A DNA stretch of 64,000 nucleotides, from assembly GCA_905250075.1 (NCBI GenBank), contig CAJNOP010000693.1, forward strand, positions 44,127-108,126, read 5' to 3'. Position 1 is the stretch's first letter, and every line of letters begins with the position of its first letter. Below are positions 60,902-64,000 of the stretch, in pieces. Below the pieces are notes generated by a model. That model was not told the origin of the DNA and made no database searches. It saw only the letters and a program-made list of their open reading frames with translations. A program made the position numbers and the translations under genes. Source of the DNA: Rotaria sp. Silwood1. Lineage: Eukaryota; Rotifera; Eurotatoria; Philodinida; Philodinidae.

Positions 60902-62921
60902 ATGGTTGTAGGAGGTAATCAAGAGGAGTATCCTCAATATACAACTGTTCTGATACCATTGTCGTTCACTGAACACGAGCAGGTAGAATCTGGTTATAAT
61001 TCTTCGGCGTCAACGTCAAGTCCAGAGAGTCTTCCGAAGATTAAACGACTAACAACTGGACAACAACCTAAGCATGTCGAAACACAATCAAGAGCTTCAG
61101 TTAGCGGTCGACAATCAATTTCAGCACGTCACCAAATACCACAGCCAATGGATCCAGCCATTAGATATCGTAATCAAAAGGCAGCCCATTATTTGATATC
61201 AGTGAATAAAATGATATCACAACAATTCAAAACAATTGAAACGGTAAGTGATGAATTTTTTAAACACAGAATCGAGCCCAAAAATAAATTTAATTTCAAA
61301 TACAACATGAGTTTTTGAATATGTTTTTTAGAATACTTCAATTAATCACAGTCATTGTTTACGTACTTCATCCAAATGCCAAGGAGAGCCTACATACTAT
61401 TCTGATGATTGGGAGCCTGATTATTCAGACGATTCTATATCGGATAGTGAAGATAGTGGCGAGCCCAGTCCGAAGAAAGCCTCTGCATTCGTAAATGTGT
61501 CGACACAAAAAAAATCTCGAAGTGAAGGTACTACAAATAAGGAAGAGGAGTCGATATACAAAAATGCATCCACACAGAAAGAAACTGCAGATAATTTAAA
61601 AACGAATTCATCGAGTGATACTTTATGTTTAATACCATTGGACTCAAACGCTTTTGAAGCCGCATTCTGTCAGCAACGTCAAGCAGCCATTGACAATATG
61701 AATTATCGAAGAGCAGTGAAGAGTTGGAAAGCGAAAAATCCTCATGATATAATCAAGCTCATACTCGAGTTATCATCTGGCAAGAGTGTTATCGATAGAG
61801 CCTGGATTGTATTCTATTGGGTTTCGCAGAATATTGAATACGATGTTGACGCATACTTCAGCGGTAATATTCGCCATCAAAGCACAGATGACCTATTTAG
61901 AAGTGGAAAAGGAGTTTGCGATGCTTTCGGTACAATTTTCGAGACTCTTTGCAATGGAGTCGGAATAGAATGCAAGAAAATCAGTGGATACGCCAAAGGA
62001 TACAGTTTTAAATTAGAAACATCAGCTTTTCATCGGACGAATCATGCTTGGAATGCCGTTCGTCTTGATGGCCACTGGTATCTGGTTGACTCGACGTGGG
62101 GTGAAGGACACATAGATAACAGAAAACAAAATGTCAGAAAACTATGTACATTTTATTTTCTCGTACGTCCAGAGCAGCTGATCTATACACATTTGCCTGA
62201 AAATCCACAGTGGCAATTATTGAAATCACCTATTGCAATGAAGGATTTCGTTTATCTACCACATGTTTATCCAGAATATTTTGAGCTTGATCTTCACATG
62301 GTGTCTCCATACCACTCGAGTATGGCACTATTCGACTCGAGACAAGGACTTGCTGAAGTGCTTATACGAGCTTCAGATAGTGTAGATTTCACTACAAGTA
62401 TGCGACGGGTAGGGCATGAAGCAAACAAAACAACTAGTCTCGTCCAATATGATGCCGATCGTCAGTTGTGGCAATGTCTTTTTGCACCTCAAACGGGTGG
62501 TTTTCATACGTTGACTATCTATGCTAGGAAAGTGAAGCAAATGACAACTGAAAGTTCCACAGAGGATAATACCTATCCATGTGTAGCCGAGTTGGGTTTA
62601 GAAGTTCCAGCTACTTTCAGTGGAACAAAGACTTTTCCAAAGACGTATTCTACATTCGGTGTACACAAATGTCAAATCTTGCAACCTCTAGATGGTAGTC
62701 TTAAGGCAGACTCGAAGCAAACGATACATTGCCGTATTCCTGGTGTTTATTGCGCTCGACTTTTAGTTGATGGAAATTGGCTTCCTGAAGTCATTCTTAA
62801 AGATGATATATTCAAGACAGAATTTACTGTTTCGAAACGAGAGGTCACGGTATATGTCAAATTTGCTAACAAAAAGAACAGTGGGAGCTACGATGGACTA
62901 ATCAAATATTCAGTTCATTAA
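60902..62921 (+). CDS. KY-like (kyphoscoliosis peptidase) transglutaminase-like protein
   Basis: Two exons (60902-61243, intron 61244-61331, 61332-62921) give 643 residues. The first roughly 225 are disordered, Ser/Gln-rich and then acidic (YYSDDWEPDYSDDSISDSED). Residues about 230-390 form a transglutaminase-like core with an intact triad: C310 in GKGVCDAFG, H352 in TNHAWNAV and D367 in WYLVDSTWGEG. After it come FYFLVRPEQLIYTHLPENP and two beta-rich repeats as in KY. KY binds filamin C and stabilises the sarcomere in vertebrates; the role here is unknown. Third codon positions are less AT-biased than in neighbouring genes. A telomere-like repeat follows within 45 bp of the stop. Confidence 0.83.
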
Positions 62922-62964
62922 AATGTATATATGTATTAGGATTTTTGATCAATTCATCGAAGAA

Positions 62965-63114
62965 GGGTGGGTGTGGGTGGGGTGCGGGTGTTGATGTGGG
63001 GTGTGGGTGTGGGTGTAGGTGTAGGTGTAGGTGTAGGTGTGGGTGGGGTGTGTGGATGTGGGTGTTAGTTTGGGTATTATCTTAACCAATTATCACATCC
63101 ACCCACACCCACAA
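62965..63114. repeat. Interstitial telomere-like array, G-rich then C-rich
   Basis: 62965-63075 is a degenerate (GGTGTG/GGTGTA)n array with many TGTGGG units. After 18 bases of ordinary sequence, C-rich CACATCCACCCACACCCAC follows at 63094-63112. This orientation is that of two chromosome ends joined, or of a large inverted repeat. Confidence 0.75.
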
Positions 63115-63715
63115 TCACCGTTTTTTGTGTTTGCCCAATGGCAAGAAGAATGAATAGATAAGAGACTAGTGTGGTTGCTTGGTTGATTGATAAAGATACA
63201 CAACGCGCGCACACACACATACCTTCACTCGCTTTGTCTCATCATCTGCCATCCAGCGAATAACAACAACTTTCTTGTTTTTTGCTCGTTCTATTAGTGT
63301 GACGTTCTGTTGGCTCAACCATCTTCTCTTTTTCTCTTTCATTGCCAGTTTTTATATATAAGCTTCAAAGTGTGGAACTCTGATTTTTTGAGAAGTCTTT
63401 GCAAAGTGTGTTCAAAATGCTGAGTCTAATTTCGCTATGAAAATATGATTTACATTTGATCTAATCAGGTTTGTTCCTGCTCTGTTTGGAATTGTTGATA
63501 GATAATGAGAAAAAAGAATCAAGAGCGATGCCGAACAGATGTCGTGTGTGTGTGTGTTTCGTGTAACCATCGTTTCCCCTCAATATTTATGCGTTCCAGA
63601 GTCAAAACTGTCATTCATTCTCGAATACCATGCTACAACAGATGTTTACAAATCGAATAAAAGTGAGTGTAGTCTTTCAGATATAAAATAATCAATATAT
63701 AGGGTGTCTAGAAAG
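63115..63715. other. Non-coding stretch
   Basis: No gene is seen. CA and GT microsatellites occur near 63209 and 63544. Confidence 0.4.
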
Positions 63716-63810
63716 TAGGGGTGTGAATTTATTGTTATTGTTATTAATAACAATAACAAAAAAAGTTATTTGTTATTAATAACAAAAATATAAGAAATAA
63801 CTTTTTTTTT
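63716..63810. repeat. TTATTGTTATTAATAACAATAA palindromes, possible transposon end
   Basis: Starting at TAGGGGTGTGAATTT (about 63716) there are two consecutive palindromes built from TTGTTATTAATAACAA-like arms. A TAGGGGTGTG start resembles hAT termini. The partner end would lie beyond the window, so this stays tentative. Confidence 0.4.
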
Positions 63811-64000
63811 CGAAAAATTTTAGTTATGCTTTGTTACTATGTAAAAGTATACCAGTTCTATATGCTCATTATTGTCCGATTGCTCGATGATGTTACTGAC
63901 CGCAATCTCCGTTAGATAGCCTATGAAACTGAGAAAAATCCTAAAAAGATCTTTTCAAGTATCTTGCTCATCTATAGGCAAAATTTACTGATCGCTTTAC

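Overview
The window looks like nuclear DNA of a bdelloid rotifer (Adineta/Rotaria type), although the species cannot be read from sequence alone. The DNA is very AT-rich. Genes are split by many very short introns (about 45-80 bp, GT..AG). The conserved genes are clearly metazoan: RSU1, KIF17, UBAP2/Lingerer, Boule-like, FoxQ2-like, animal alpha-amylase, CRK, RAB28 and KY. Mixed with them are features associated with bdelloids: an ADP-ribosyltransferase fused to kinesin-light-chain-type TPRs, a phosphoribosyltransferase of fungal Xpt1 type, and short tracts of TGTGGG, which I recall as the bdelloid telomere repeat. No operons or bacterial features are present. Exon structures below were built by hand from splice signals and reading-frame continuity; most close perfectly in frame.

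Layout. 1-6.7 kb: the 3' end of a gene cut by the window edge; a foldback element with a nested hAT MITE; a beta-propeller-like gene; and a minus-strand Boule/DAZL-like RNA-binding protein. 6.8-11.9 kb: a UBAP2/Lingerer homologue whose two long introns hold a 21-bp minisatellite and four hAT-type elements. 12.5-16.1 kb: RSU1, with a small membrane-protein gene nested antisense in one intron and a 580-bp foldback in another. 17-18.2 kb: a decayed minus-strand gene. 19.1-25.1 kb: KIF17, whose introns contain a complete antisense xanthine-type phosphoribosyltransferase gene, a hAT element and a Tc1/mariner relic.

25-42.7 kb is an accessory, gene-poor stretch. It has telomere-like tracts, a duplicated segment, the ART-TPR gene (30.3-32.3 kb), a GC-rich island and a decayed LRP-type receptor pseudogene broken by another foldback. 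42.8-44.1 kb: FoxQ2-like forkhead gene. 48.7-50.9 kb: secreted alpha-amylase in 12 exons. 51.1-52.8 kb: a CRK adaptor that appears to lack its N-terminal SH3 domain. 54.0-55.1 kb: RAB28. 55.1-60.9 kb: gene-poor, with repeat relics. 60.9-62.9 kb: a KY-type transglutaminase-like protein, followed directly by the longest telomere-like tract.

The genes do not form one pathway. The notable themes are genes nested inside introns on the opposite strand, nested hAT insertions whose 8-bp target duplications can be verified from the sequence, and two compositional classes of gene. The core genes are extremely AT-rich at third codon positions; the ART-TPR and KY genes are not, and they lie near telomere-like repeats.
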